A stretch of DNA of 64,000 nucleotides from Larix kaempferi. Lineage: Eukaryota > Streptophyta > Pinopsida > Pinales > Pinaceae. A program made the translations under genes and the position numbers. The stretch covers positions 372,001 through 436,000 of the forward strand of contig BSBM01001448.1 in NCBI GenBank assembly GCA_027924585.1. Reading direction: 5' to 3'. Below the pieces are notes generated by a model that saw only the letters and a program-made list of their open reading frames with translations, did not search any database and was not told the origin of the DNA. Position 1 is the first letter of the stretch. The number at the start of each line of letters is the position of its first letter. Shown in pieces: positions 22,972-33,490 of the stretch.

Positions 22972-23569
22972 GCTAAGCTATCTATAATGAGTATTTACTT
23001 ACACAAATGTATTCTAAGACATCATGTTTGGCAGTCCCACTCTCTTATCTTATCATATATTATCTATCTCAATAGTAGAGCGCCTCTTGGCCTTGATAAG
23101 GAATGAGAGGGAACTAGATCAATGGTGTTCATATTAGAGATAAATTAGACATAAGCAGTCAGTTTAAGCCTTCATCCTATATTAGACATGGTAGTGAGGA
23201 GCAGGGTTGGAATTTTAGAAACATTTCACCCATTAAAATGATGGATTTAATCATTAATGATGTAACCACGTGGATTTGACAAATTGTATTTTTAATGAGT
23301 TGTTATAAATATTGTCCGTATTTGATGGGAAAATGCCCCATGACAGACAATTTTCCCATCAATTTTAAGCTCTGGTGAGGAGTATAACCATCAGGGATAA
23401 TGGTTGGTTGAAGTAAGCACTTCATATAGTATACAAATTTAAATACGGTAAGCCTATGACTAGAGTATAACACAACCATCCAGAACTTTATATTAAGTAT
23501 GCAACCTTACCAACAACAAGATGTTAACTCTAAAATTTAAAAATTCATTAGTTCCCATCCACTTGCACT
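22972..23569. other. Stretch without recognisable feature
   Basis: Non-coding in all frames. I see no repeat pair or structural signal. Confidence 0.5.
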
Positions 23570-23881
23570 GATTTGGTAAAGCTCCACTATAGTCATAGGT
23601 GTCCTGGTGAGTTCAGAGTCTGAGCACTTAGTCGAGTCCTAGATTTTATCCCATTTTAAGAATTTGAAGCATAATTGAATTCTTTGCTTTGGGTGCCCTT
23701 CTTTGTTGTTTACACCGATAAAGCTCCATTGTAGTCAGAGGTGTCTTATGGAATCCTAGTGAGCTCAGAGTCTGAGCACTCAACAGAGTCCTAGATTTTA
23801 TCCCATTTTAAGAAATTGAAGGATAGTTGAAGTCCTTTTGCTTTGGGTGCCCTTCTTTGTTGTTTACACTGGTAATAGCAT
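23570..23881. repeat. Diverged tandem duplication (about 142 and 164 bp)
   Basis: Two adjacent copies share taaagctcca, cagagtctgagcact, gagtcctagattttatccc and ctttgggtgcccttctttgt in the same order. The second copy has a short insertion near 23740. No coding content is visible. Confidence 0.8.
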
Positions 23882-24699
23882 GGGAAGATCCACTCAGTGG
23901 ACATTTACATTGCATAATTTTTATTTGGAAGAATTTCAAATGTTGACCCTATTTTTTGTTGTAAATTTGTCGAGCACATCAATGTACACTGGTGATAGAT
24001 AGTGAAGTTTACACTAGAAATGGATAGACCAGTGGATGACATTAGAAGTCATGTTTAGAAATAGGTTAATATTAATAAGCTACAATGTGGTAGCTCAATA
24101 TTTTCATTATGATAGATGAAGTCCAACCATGGATGGCTGAAATTTGAATGAAAAGGTGAGCAGTTCAATGGATATTTAAATATAGTTAAAACAACCCTGG
24201 GAGAGACATAAAATAGCCCAATGCTGCCACTTTTTCACCTTGTAGATTAAGACCAATCATCAGAAAATCATCCTTAATATCCATACTGATAGTCTTGGAT
24301 TCCATTTTATGTCAAAGGAATTGGCCTTATCTTTTCTAAGCCCTCACAAATCTCTATGTTGTAGTATTTATATTATTAATTTTTAGTTTATCTGCAACAC
24401 TATCATTGGTAAATTATGAGAAAAATAATGCAATGTATGGATAGAAAGGTATTTTGGACGATGACGCATAGAAAATAGTCATATTCTTGCATATTTCAGT
24501 CACTTGTAGTTTTGGATCGTCTATTTAAATATATGATAAATATTGGACCATATTAGGATTGAATCATATATTTCGGACATAATCAGAGTCTAAAAACATT
24601 TAATCACCAACAATTCTTCCATTTGCACATAATCAAATATATTCACAAATGATAGACCTACTAGATACAACAAATACATCAAGTGTTGTGTAAAACAAA
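23882..24699. other. Non-coding flank of element C
   Basis: AT-rich sequence with no gene seen. If the SUD1-like exon at 51348-51550 belongs to a gene split by element C, this would be intron sequence of that gene. Confidence 0.45.
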
Positions 24700-25270
24700 C
24701 CTGATGTTAGGATTGTAATTGTACCTAGTCCCTATTTGATTTTATCTAAATTTTTCATTCCTTTCTACTTCTATCTTATTTTATTTTAAATTGAATAGTT
24801 TTGATTTTCTTTTTATTTTCTATATTATGAGTGTTATTTTATTTTACCTCTACCCATAGTGGCGTATTAAAATATTTCATTTCATTTTACAATCTTCAAA
24901 ATACTTATTTAAAGTTTTCCCTAACTCCTATGATTAAAGTTTAACCTTTATGTTGAGCTTGTTTGCAAAATCTTCACATGGAGACATTCCCGCAACGTGG
25001 TAATGAAAACTACATACACTAAGGTGCTGCTGGAATCCGAAATCATGGAAGTTCGTGGTTAATTCATAGAAACTGTTGGCACATTCATTTTATTGATGAT
25101 CGAAGACTACCAAGGAGTTGTTTGTTACATTATAACACTTGTCAAATTGATGATAAGAGATGAAGATAGGGGAATGCCACGAATTTTAAAATTGGAAGCC
25201 GCGTATTCTTAGATTAGTCAAAATTTCTAATTCTGTTTCGTTCCAAGAAGCCAGTCGGTGAGCAGAAGTT

Positions 25271-27055
25271 ATGGGTAAGAGTGGCAAGATGAGTCGGTTT
25301 GAGCCAACATATACTACCTGGGCAGCGAATTTTCCTGAGTGTGCAGCATTGTTCAAGGAAATTGGATGGTTTTAGTTTTTTGAAAGAGTTGCAGGTTTCA
25401 ATGTCAATGTTACCCACTCCTTCGCTCAGAATCTTATCAATAGAACTGTAAGTTTTAACACTTTGAAGTTTGAACTGACAGAAGATCTAATTGTTGAAGC
25501 TATCGGCGTGCCCTTGGAGGGAGAATCATGGTTTAAGAAAACCCCTTTTGACTTCGACCCTAGCACGTTTCTTCTACCAGGATGTGAATCCCTTGACTGG
25601 AGCAAAGGGGTGCATTTACAGAACTTCAAACTGGAGTGGAATGAAGTTATTGGAATTGTGCAGAGCTATATTACATGTGAAGGAAGGTTTGCATCAATAT
25701 TCAAGTACAATATTAGGTTTTTGTTGCACTTAAATCAACAGTTGAAGATGAAATTACCATTCTTCCTACTCAAAATCCTTCAGAAGATGTCAAACAGGGT
25801 CAAGAGTCATGTTGATCACATGAGCCAGTCACTGTTTTATCGTAGCTTGATCAAGTTGATTGTTTTGTTAGTCTTGCAGAAGCAGAATCGAAGTTGGGAC
25901 CATTATTTATTTTGGTCAGGGTTTGTAATCAAGCAAGACGAGCATAAAAAGAAACATATGCCCAACAAACAATCTAGTGTTGTGAAGAAATTCAAAATGG
26001 ATGTAGTTGAGTATATAGTAAAAGATAATTTACAGAATGACAATGTACATGGAGAGTTTATAAACCCTGATGGTGCAGATCAGGAGAACATGACTGGAGA
26101 GAAGCATGAACTTATTCTTAGGGATAATATAGTGGAAGACCTTGATGTTATGAGCAAAGAAGAAGCTGCTAGTTCAAAGGTGGAAATGCATAGTTGTGTT
26201 TTTTAAGAAGGGAGCTCAGACCTAATTTATCCTAGTGTAAATACCAAGGAGAAGATATTCTACTTTCCAGATTTTAGTGCTGATGTGAAATCTCTGGTAG
26301 AGCTTGAAAAGACTAAATAGTGACCTAAGACTAGAGCCACAAATAAACTTAGACTGAACATGAGGAGGATTTTAAATCCTAAGCTAGAAAAAGAGAAGGT
26401 GACTATCATTCCGGATTCTTCAAGTGAATAAGATGGAAATAGCAAAGAGGAGTTGAAGCTACAACAGGTTTAAACAAGTATAGAGGAAGATCAAGTAATA
26501 ATACCAGGATCATCTAAAGTATGTGAAGAAGTTACAGAACAAGAAATTATTCCGAACGTTGAACAAGGAATGACTTCAATGGCTTCATTTTCAGATGGAG
26601 CAACGAGGAATAGGCAGGAAGAAGACTTGATTTTCAAGAAGTTGAATATCCCATTGCGATCAGAGCAAGATTCAACATTGCATGGAGATGTTCATATGGA
26701 CTCAGAGATAGAAAATTTGAAGAAATCATTACAGCAGCAAAGAACACAGGGTACAATTCCGACTAAATCAAATGAGAGACTTATGACAACAAATAAAAGG
26801 CTAAGGGGAGACTTGGAAGATGTCAATTCTCATTATCAAGAGTTGATTGTAGTAGAAAAGGAAGCTTTAAGAAGAAAAGGAGAAACATAGATTCAGGTTG
26901 AGAAATTAACCAAGTAGATCCAGGATTTGAGCAAATAGAATAAGGTTCTATCAAACAAAGTTCAAAGCATGGAGGTAGAGCAGGATCGACATGATAAAAA
27001 ATCTCATGCATTGGAAGGAAAAGCAATGTTAGCAAAAGCTGTTAAGCAGTTATAA
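25271..27055 (+). pseudogene. U3-encoded ORF of element C, 5' LTR copy (nine stops)
   Basis: This copy has the same 1785-bp length and ATG-to-TAA limits as the copy at 48607-50391, with no frameshift. Nine in-frame stops occur, at 25373, 26204, 26318, 26321, 26429, 26471, 26888, 26915 and 26936. At almost all of these positions the other copy has a sense codon, so the ancestral frame was open. The predicted product has an N-terminal globular part (GESWFKKTPFDFDPSTFLLP) and a C-terminal coiled coil (MDSEIENLKKSLQQQRT). It shows no protease, polymerase or zinc-knuckle motif. It is described further under the 3' LTR copy. Confidence 0.75.
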
Positions 27056-27372
27056 ATGCCACCTAGTGCACAACTATCCAAGTATTTTGTTTTAGTTATC
27101 TTATGCATAGTTGTTAATTGTAATTTTGATAATCTTAAGACATTCGAAAGTTAGTGTATAACTACTTTATTTAACTATTTCGAAACTTGACCTAAAAGTA
27201 GTTATGGAACTACTCCATTTTGGTAATAATAAAAGGAAGAAAAAATACACTAAGAGGGTTGGTATTTTGTTCGAGGAGGGATAAAGGGATGATGCACTGT
27301 TGTATACTCAAACTGATGCTATATACTCTCATGTAAGTTCTATTTTGAAGACTGAATTTTGATTTGAATACA

Positions 27373-27379
27373 TATATAA
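27373..27379 (+). promoter_or_regulatory. TATA box in C 5' LTR
   Basis: tatataa, located about 320 bp downstream of the U3 ORF and about 360 bp before the LTR end. It is the best candidate for the element promoter. The 3' LTR copy has lost the core (tatatacacc). Confidence 0.5.
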
Positions 27380-27740
27380 GCGAGTTATTTACTCTCGTTG
27401 GTTGTGTTTATGGTCCGTTAGACTACCCTATTTATAATTTCATTTCTTGATTAAGGTATTATTCATGTGAATGCTTATAAGTTTGTGGACAGAACTAGTT
27501 CCTTGTTTTATGATGCTTATGTTTTATCTATGTGTTTTATATCCTCATGTTTTAGTTCTTTAAGATTTATTTATGATTCATTGTTTGCATTTATTTGATG
27601 ATTAAATTATTCTCTTCTATGAATGAAACTTCATACCAAAATCACAAACAAAAAACCCATTCATTTTCCTTCAGTTTTTATTGAGATTGTCCTAGCTTGT
27701 ACCTTTGTAGTCTAGGTACAATTTCTAGCACAAACATCTT

Positions 27741-27757
27741 CGGTGCCATTGACGGGG
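27741..27757 (+). other. Decayed tRNA-Asp-type primer binding site of C
   Basis: CGGTGCCATTGACGGGG lies five bases after the LTR end. The usual Athila/Tat site is TGGCGCCGTTGCCGGGG (from memory), so four or five positions have changed, mostly transitions. Confidence 0.7.
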
Positions 27758-27865
27758 ACGAAAGTGAAGTAAAATCCTCTCTGGGATAGTTTTTGAATCT
27801 GATTTTGGAAGGTGAACAAGATCAGACATTATTACAGACTACATTTTCACCAGTAATAGTTCATT

Positions 27866-30343
27866 GTGGCTTCAAGGAAAGAAAACACACGGGGTAGACC
27901 TACATCTCCATTACATCCATGAGTCTTAGATCTAGAGAATATCTTGAAAGAAGCTAGACAAATTCGAAGATCTCAGTTTTATCCTTCTTTATTTACTCTT
28001 GATCAGTTAGAACCAGTATCCCCTTTTGCATATTCAGAACTTCAATCAAAAGAGAAAAAAAATAATTTGTCTTGGCTAATCCCTTCTACACCAGCTGACA
28101 CCTTTCATATTTTCACTAATCCACTATCTTGTCAAAAAATAAAAACCGAGCTTCTTAGTAAGACTCCCTTGTTTCATTTTAAACCTTGTAAACTCTCTTT
28201 TCATTCAAGTCCGAGCAAGGTAAGTAAGCCTCTTTCTTCACGAAGCCAAATTAGCTCCAAGATGGCAGGACAACAACCTCTTGATATGATGGACCAAATG
28301 GTAGCTTCTAGATATGGTCTTTTAGTTCTTTCTCAACCCCTGAAGGCTCTTCCAGCTGGAGACTATCAAAAATACCTTCCCACGTTTAATGGTCAGGGGG
28401 AAACCACTGCAGAGGAACATTGGAATGCATTTCTAAGTTATTCAGACAATCAGAATATTGAAGCTAAAGATGTGTGGATGAGGATGTTTGTATAGAGTTT
28501 AGATGGGGAGGTAAGGAAATGGTTTAGAGAACTACCTGCTATTTCGATAACCATAATAGAATAAATCCAAGAAATGTTTATGAGACAGTGGGGGGATACT
28601 AAGGATAACACTTATTACATTACAAAATATGCAGCTTTGAAAAGGAAAAAAGATGAAACTATAGTAGATTTATCTAAACGTTTCAATAAGATGTATGGAA
28701 GAATCCTAGCTGAAATCAAGCCTTCTGAAACCTCAACCAAGTTAACCTATGGCAATTCTTTTAATCATGAGTTTTCCTTGCATCTAAGAGAAAGAAGGTC
28801 AGTGACTTTATTGAACATGCAGGAAGCTGCTCTAGAGGTTGAATCAAACATTGTGGCTTCCAATAGGTTAAGAGATCAGTCAGATTATCAGGTGCATGAC
28901 CGGAAGGGAAAAAATGAAACTATCCAATCAACCTCTACATCAAAAACAATAGAGAGTAAAATGGATGAGATGTCTAAGTTGGTCAAAAGTTTAGCTGCAA
29001 AAGTGAGTAAAATGGAATTGGAAAAGAATCTAAATAAACCTGCACATGAAGGAGAAAGAAATCCTAATAAGTTTAGGCGTCCATTTGTTCCTATGTTTAT
29101 CCTTAGAGAAAGGATAAACAATGACATTCAGAAGGAAAGAAGGGAAAATGAAGACCAGAGAGTTCCTCCCCCATTCCAAAATAATTTAATAGACGAAGTA
29201 GAAGAAATTGAATATTTACAGTATGAAGATTTGAATCAGAATTTAAATTACTTTGGAGAGCTGTCATCAGAAGGTTTCCTTACTGAATATAATTATTAGA
29301 ATTCTGAGTTTTTTGACTCATCTGTTCATCAAGAAGAAAGTGATCTTGGCCCTGAATTTTCAGCTAGTATTTATCAATCAGAACCCAATAAGTCTTATAA
29401 CCTAAGATCAGGTCCAAAACAAATTGCTCAGATTCCCAAAAATAAGATGGCTCCTCCTGCTAAGCAGTTACCTAATCAAGCACTGGAAAAGAGACAAAAC
29501 CATGGTGATCAAACCAAAGCTGCAGAAATTGAAGAAAGTAATAAAAATGTGCAGGCTTTTAATTTTGAAAATGAACTTTGCAAGGTCAAAATTCTAGTGC
29601 CATTAACTGAACTGATGAGGACTCCTTGTTATAGAGATCCTGCATTTAAAATTCTGAGCTCACAAGCTAATCATTTCCCTTCATATACTGTGAATTTACA
29701 AGAAGAACACCCTACAATTATTCTTGGCTCTGCCTCATCTGATAAGCCTGAAAATAACTCAAACTTTCCTCCACCTTTTTATATTACCCTGACTGTCCAT
29801 GATCAAATGATCCATAACTGCCTGTTAGATTCCAGATCCTCTCATAACCTAATGCCTAAAGCAGTCATGGAGGCCCTTGGTCTGAGTTTTATGAATCCCT
29901 ATCATGATTTGTTTGCATTTGACTCCAGATCAGTGAAATGCCTAGGGGTAATTAAGGATCTTGTGGTAAGTCTGGCTCAACTATCTATGAAGAGTGTGAT
30001 TATGGATGTGGTGGTTGCTGATATCTCACCCAAATTTGGCATGTTACTTTCAAGGTCTTCGGAAAATAAAATAGGAGGTACGTTGCAAATGGATTTAGAA
30101 TATGCAACCATTCCAATATTCGGAGGAGAATATAGAAGATTGTACAGGGAAGTGCAGCTTTCTTTTATAGTAAGTGATGATAAAAACCCAACTAACCATC
30201 CGATTTATGTTGTAGATGAAGATTTGGGATCTTGCATGTTACATTTCAGCAATGAGTACACAAGCATACTGCATGTAGAAAAAGAAACACCAGTCAAACA
30301 TAGTATTGAAAAACGAGATGAATTATGGAAGATGTACTTTGAT
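27866..30343 (+). pseudogene. Gag and protease of element C
   Basis: A single frame carries gag then protease. The start is probably the codon at 27866, now GTG followed by Ala-Ser-Arg-Lys; an ATG has presumably been lost. Stops interrupt it at 27920, 28493, about 28562 and 29297. Gag holds the capsid-like stretch MFMRQWGDTKDNTYYITKYA and ends in a YNLRSG motif; no CCHC knuckle is visible. The retropepsin has CLLDSRSSHNLMPKAVMEAL, where the catalytic Asp-Ser-Gly is Asp-Ser-Arg (AGA, 29834-29836), so it should be inactive. Gag would form particles and protease would mature them. The frame continues into an RNase H-like domain after a stop at 30344. Confidence 0.85.
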
Positions 30344-31035
30344 TGATCATCATCCAAGGAAGGAGTTGGAGCAAGTATTGTTTTGATCTCTCTAGGAGGG
30401 TAGGTGATTTGTTTGATGTACAAATTAGAATTTCTGACTACTAATAATACAACTGGATATGAAGCATTGATACTTGGGTAAGAGCTGCAAAGGATTTAGG
30501 AATTCAACAACTTACTATTTTTGGCGACTTCAAATTAGTGGTCCAGTAGGTGAAGGACATTTATCAGGTAAAATGGGACTTGTTGAAAGTATATAGGAGT
30601 GAAGCATGGGATATGATTGATAATTTATTTGTAGCATTCAATATTTCCTTTATTCCCAGGGATCAAAATCAAACAACAGATTCATTGGCTTTGGTGGCCA
30701 CACATTTCAAAATTCCAAAACAGACCCAGCTTAAATATCCTATTGAGGTTAAGTACAAGCCTAAAGTAATAGATAATATCAAACAATGGAGAGTTTTTGA
30801 GGATGATTTGAAAATTAAAAAGTTCTTAGAATTGATTGGGGAGTCTTCTAATTCACGGATTGACCAGGATCAGGATGATGAAGTTGATGATACTGCTACA
30901 TATTCAGAAAATACAATTGTTGAACATAAGATTATTGAATTGAAGGGAAACTTCATTCCCAAGGGTTTGGTTCCCCTTGAGAGGATTTTTTCTAAAGATG
31001 ATACTCTGTTAAAACCTACCATGCAATCTTCATAA
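30317..31035 (+). pseudogene. RNase H-like domain between protease and RT, element C
   Basis: The segment reads WKMYFD, stop (30344), then SSSKEGVGASIVLIS, NNTTGYEALILG, a one-base deletion near 30480, AAKDLGIQQLTIFGDFKLVVQ and later AFNISFIPRDQNQTTDSLA. The order Asp-(Gly) ... Glu ... GDS-like ... Asp fits a plant/archaeal-type RNase HI (aRNH) domain. Gly after the first Asp is now a stop, and Ser of the GDS motif is Phe. In most Tat elements this extra RNase H follows the RT-RNase H unit (from memory); here it lies upstream of RT, while a second RNase H remnant is present after RT at about 46100-46500. An extended acidic linker follows to 31035. Confidence 0.7.
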
Positions 31036-31052
31036 GAGAATATATATAATTT

Positions 31053-31790
31053 GTAACATTGGTACAGAAGATCATCCTAAGATGGTGAAAGTTTCCAAAT
31101 CTCTTCCAGTTGAGGAAAGGAACAGGCATGACGTAAAGTTGTTGAAGGAATTTGTTGACATTTTTGCTTGGTCTTATGAGGATTTGAAAACCTCTGATAC
31201 CAGCATTATTCAACATAAGGTTCCTTTGAAGCCAAATGTGAAACCTTTTAGATAGAAATTGAGAAGAATTAACCCAGCTTTGCTTCCATTCATAGAGAAA
31301 GAAGTCAAGAAGCTATTGGATGAAAAAATAATAGTTCCACTCACATATTCATCATGGGTGGAAAATTTGGTTCCAATGCATAAAAAGAATGGAGAGACCA
31401 TATTATGTGTGGATTTTCGCAATTTGAATAGAGCTTCACTGAAAGATAACTATCCATTTCCCAAGATTGAACAAATTTTGCAGAAAGTGGTAGGTGCCCA
31501 GAGAATTTCAATGGTTGATGGATTCTCGGGTTACAGTCAAATTGTTGTGCATCTAGATGATAGGGAGAAAACATCCTTCAATACCCCTTGGGGTACATTC
31601 ATGTATGACAAGATGCCGTTTGGTTTAATGAATGCTGGTGCAACTTTTCAAAGAGCTATGGATATAGCTTTCGTTGGAGAAAATGAAAAATTTGAAGTAA
31701 TTTATTTGGACGATATCATTGTGTTTTCTAAATCTGATGAAGAGCATTTGAAACATCTCAGACAAAAAAAATTGAAATGCAGGAAGTTTG
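31053..31790 (+). pseudogene. Reverse transcriptase of element C (5' part, cut by B)
   Basis: From about 31060 the frame gives the pre-RT region and RT core: PLTYSSWVENLVPMHKKNG, CVDFRNLNRASLKDNYPFPK, MVDGFSGYSQI, MPFGLMNAGATFQRAMDIAF and VIYLDDIIVFS with an intact YLDD at about 31702-31713. These match Tat/Athila RT, which copies element RNA into DNA. A frameshift near 31040 separates it from the RNase H-like domain, and a TAG lies at about 31253. Element B interrupts it after 31790 (duplication gtttg 31786-31790). The thumb and connection resume at 45778. Confidence 0.9.
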
Positions 31791-31915
31791 TGTCAAGCCC
31801 CTCCCATCAAACCGAGCCAGGGAGAGAACGTGGCACTAAAACTAGGCATCTAGCCCCATGATTATTAAGTAAAGTCATTGACAATAAAAAGACATATGCA
31901 GATGTGTGTGTGTGT

Positions 31916-31946
<31 letters not shown>

Positions 31947-33461
31947 TATATATATATATAAGAAACACAACGGAATTGAAATCATCTAAATATCTAACAT
32001 GCATTCAAACATTTTCATGACAGACATTAAATAAATACATTGCAGAATTTAACACATGAGAGTACTTATCTTAAAACAAAGTAGTCCCGAACAACCAGCT
32101 ATGCAACTGCAACGTTCCACCCAGCCATAGGCCAGTCGTGCTTATCAACCTCTTGATACAACTGCCACCCTCGATCTGGGCATGATTTCTACAAGGAAAA
32201 GGGAACCATAGACTCACACATAGCCAAATATATGCCAAAATCAGCCAAGCCAATCGACAGTTGGGTTTATCAAGCTACTAGGCAATGGAAAGGAAGAATT
32301 GCTAAGCTAGTGAGCTCAACCACAGAGCTATGGACACCTCTACAAGATCTATCCAGCTTGGTTCCCCACAATGCCTACACACCTGACTCAAGGAAGTATT
32401 CCCTTCACTACTACACAGTTCCTCAGGCCATACCTTCCAATTCAGTGTTGTTCAAGGTGTGCATAGAAGAGTAGCCAACCCTTTTGATCTTCTTGAGAGG
32501 TTATTTTCCCCACTAGGTTTATCAAGCCAACTCAGGTCCACTTCCACAACTAATTTCTTGCTCACAGTTCAAACTAAAATAGGGATGCACAAAACAGCAA
32601 AATCACAAGTGTTGGGCATGAAGAAAACGTTTTTACAGTGAGATGCCCAAAATGGGGTTTCTACCAGTTCAAAAAAACATGGGCAGTCAAAAACGAAAAG
32701 ATAAATGAGGAAACAACCTTGGGAATCCAAATCCGCTTTCAGAAAAACGTCCATGGACATTCTAGGGAAAAAACGACCTCCATAACAGCCCCAAATCGTG
32801 GTCCTCCTCTCCCAGCCACTCTGTAACACAAAAACGAGCTCCCAGCCATGGACAAATGCAGGAAAATGATGAAAAACATGATGGGGAAATCCCAGCTAGT
32901 TCAGATTGCGTGAGAGAGCAAAGTCCATGGGTGAAAGATGGTTGTGGGCACCATTTCGTGGGTGTTTTCTTTCCCAAAAAGAAAAAATACGAATTCCCAG
33001 GTTAATGACTTGCCCATGCATGAAATTGGCTACCACACCTCTTCATTCCCAAGGCATTAACTACCTCAACCAACTCTTGGAAGAATTAAATGATTGGGTG
33101 CATAAATCAAAAAGGGTAGTTGGTGGTTTATGGGTTTTCTCATGAAATTTGGTTTAAGACTATTTGCTCAAGGGTTTGAATAATTTCCCTTCTTATTCCT
33201 TATAAAAATCATGCCCCCGTCTCTTTGTTACATTGCATATCTAGTTGTGGGTATTTCATTAAAATCCGTATTTACATGATGTCTTAATTTACATTGTGCC
33301 TGTCTAGCACAAGAACCATATGCACCGATTTTTAATTTCCGATACATAAAACAATAAATCAATGGTGGGGCCTTGGCCTTGAGCTCCTCACCATGATTAA
33401 ATAATGATATTTACATCATTTACAATTTTAATGCAATAGGATAAAAAATCGGGATATTACA
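31791..33461 (-). repeat. 3' LTR of element B
   Basis: At 1671 bp it is longer than the other LTR, partly through a TG/TA microsatellite at about 31900-31960. It shares several blocks with the LTR of A, for example the stretch around ggaagaattaaatgattggg. Confidence 0.93.
31900..31960. repeat. TG/TA microsatellite in B 3' LTR
   Basis: (TG)n followed by (TATATC)n and (TA)n. In the other LTR this is reduced to about 25 bp (44350-44370), so it expanded or contracted after insertion. Confidence 0.9.
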
Positions 33462-33474
33462 TTCCCCTCCCCCT
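33462..33474 (-). other. Polypurine tract of element B
   Basis: On the minus strand it reads GGGGGAGGGGAA, adjacent to the start of the 3' LTR. Confidence 0.85.
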
Positions 33475-33490
33475 TACATTAGAACTGTCC

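Larger units (their letters stand above)
24705..27736 (+). repeat. 5' LTR of element C
   Basis: This 3032-bp LTR is similar to 48032-51072 throughout. It contains a 594-codon ORF (25271-27055) and, after it, a TATA box (tatataa, 27373-27379). The ORF therefore lies in U3, and the R/U5 part is short (about 27400-27736). Confidence 0.92.

Noticed and set aside
32232-33145. Several short ORFs inside the B 3' LTR
   Set aside because: LTR sequence; frames are broken in the second LTR and no domain is visible.
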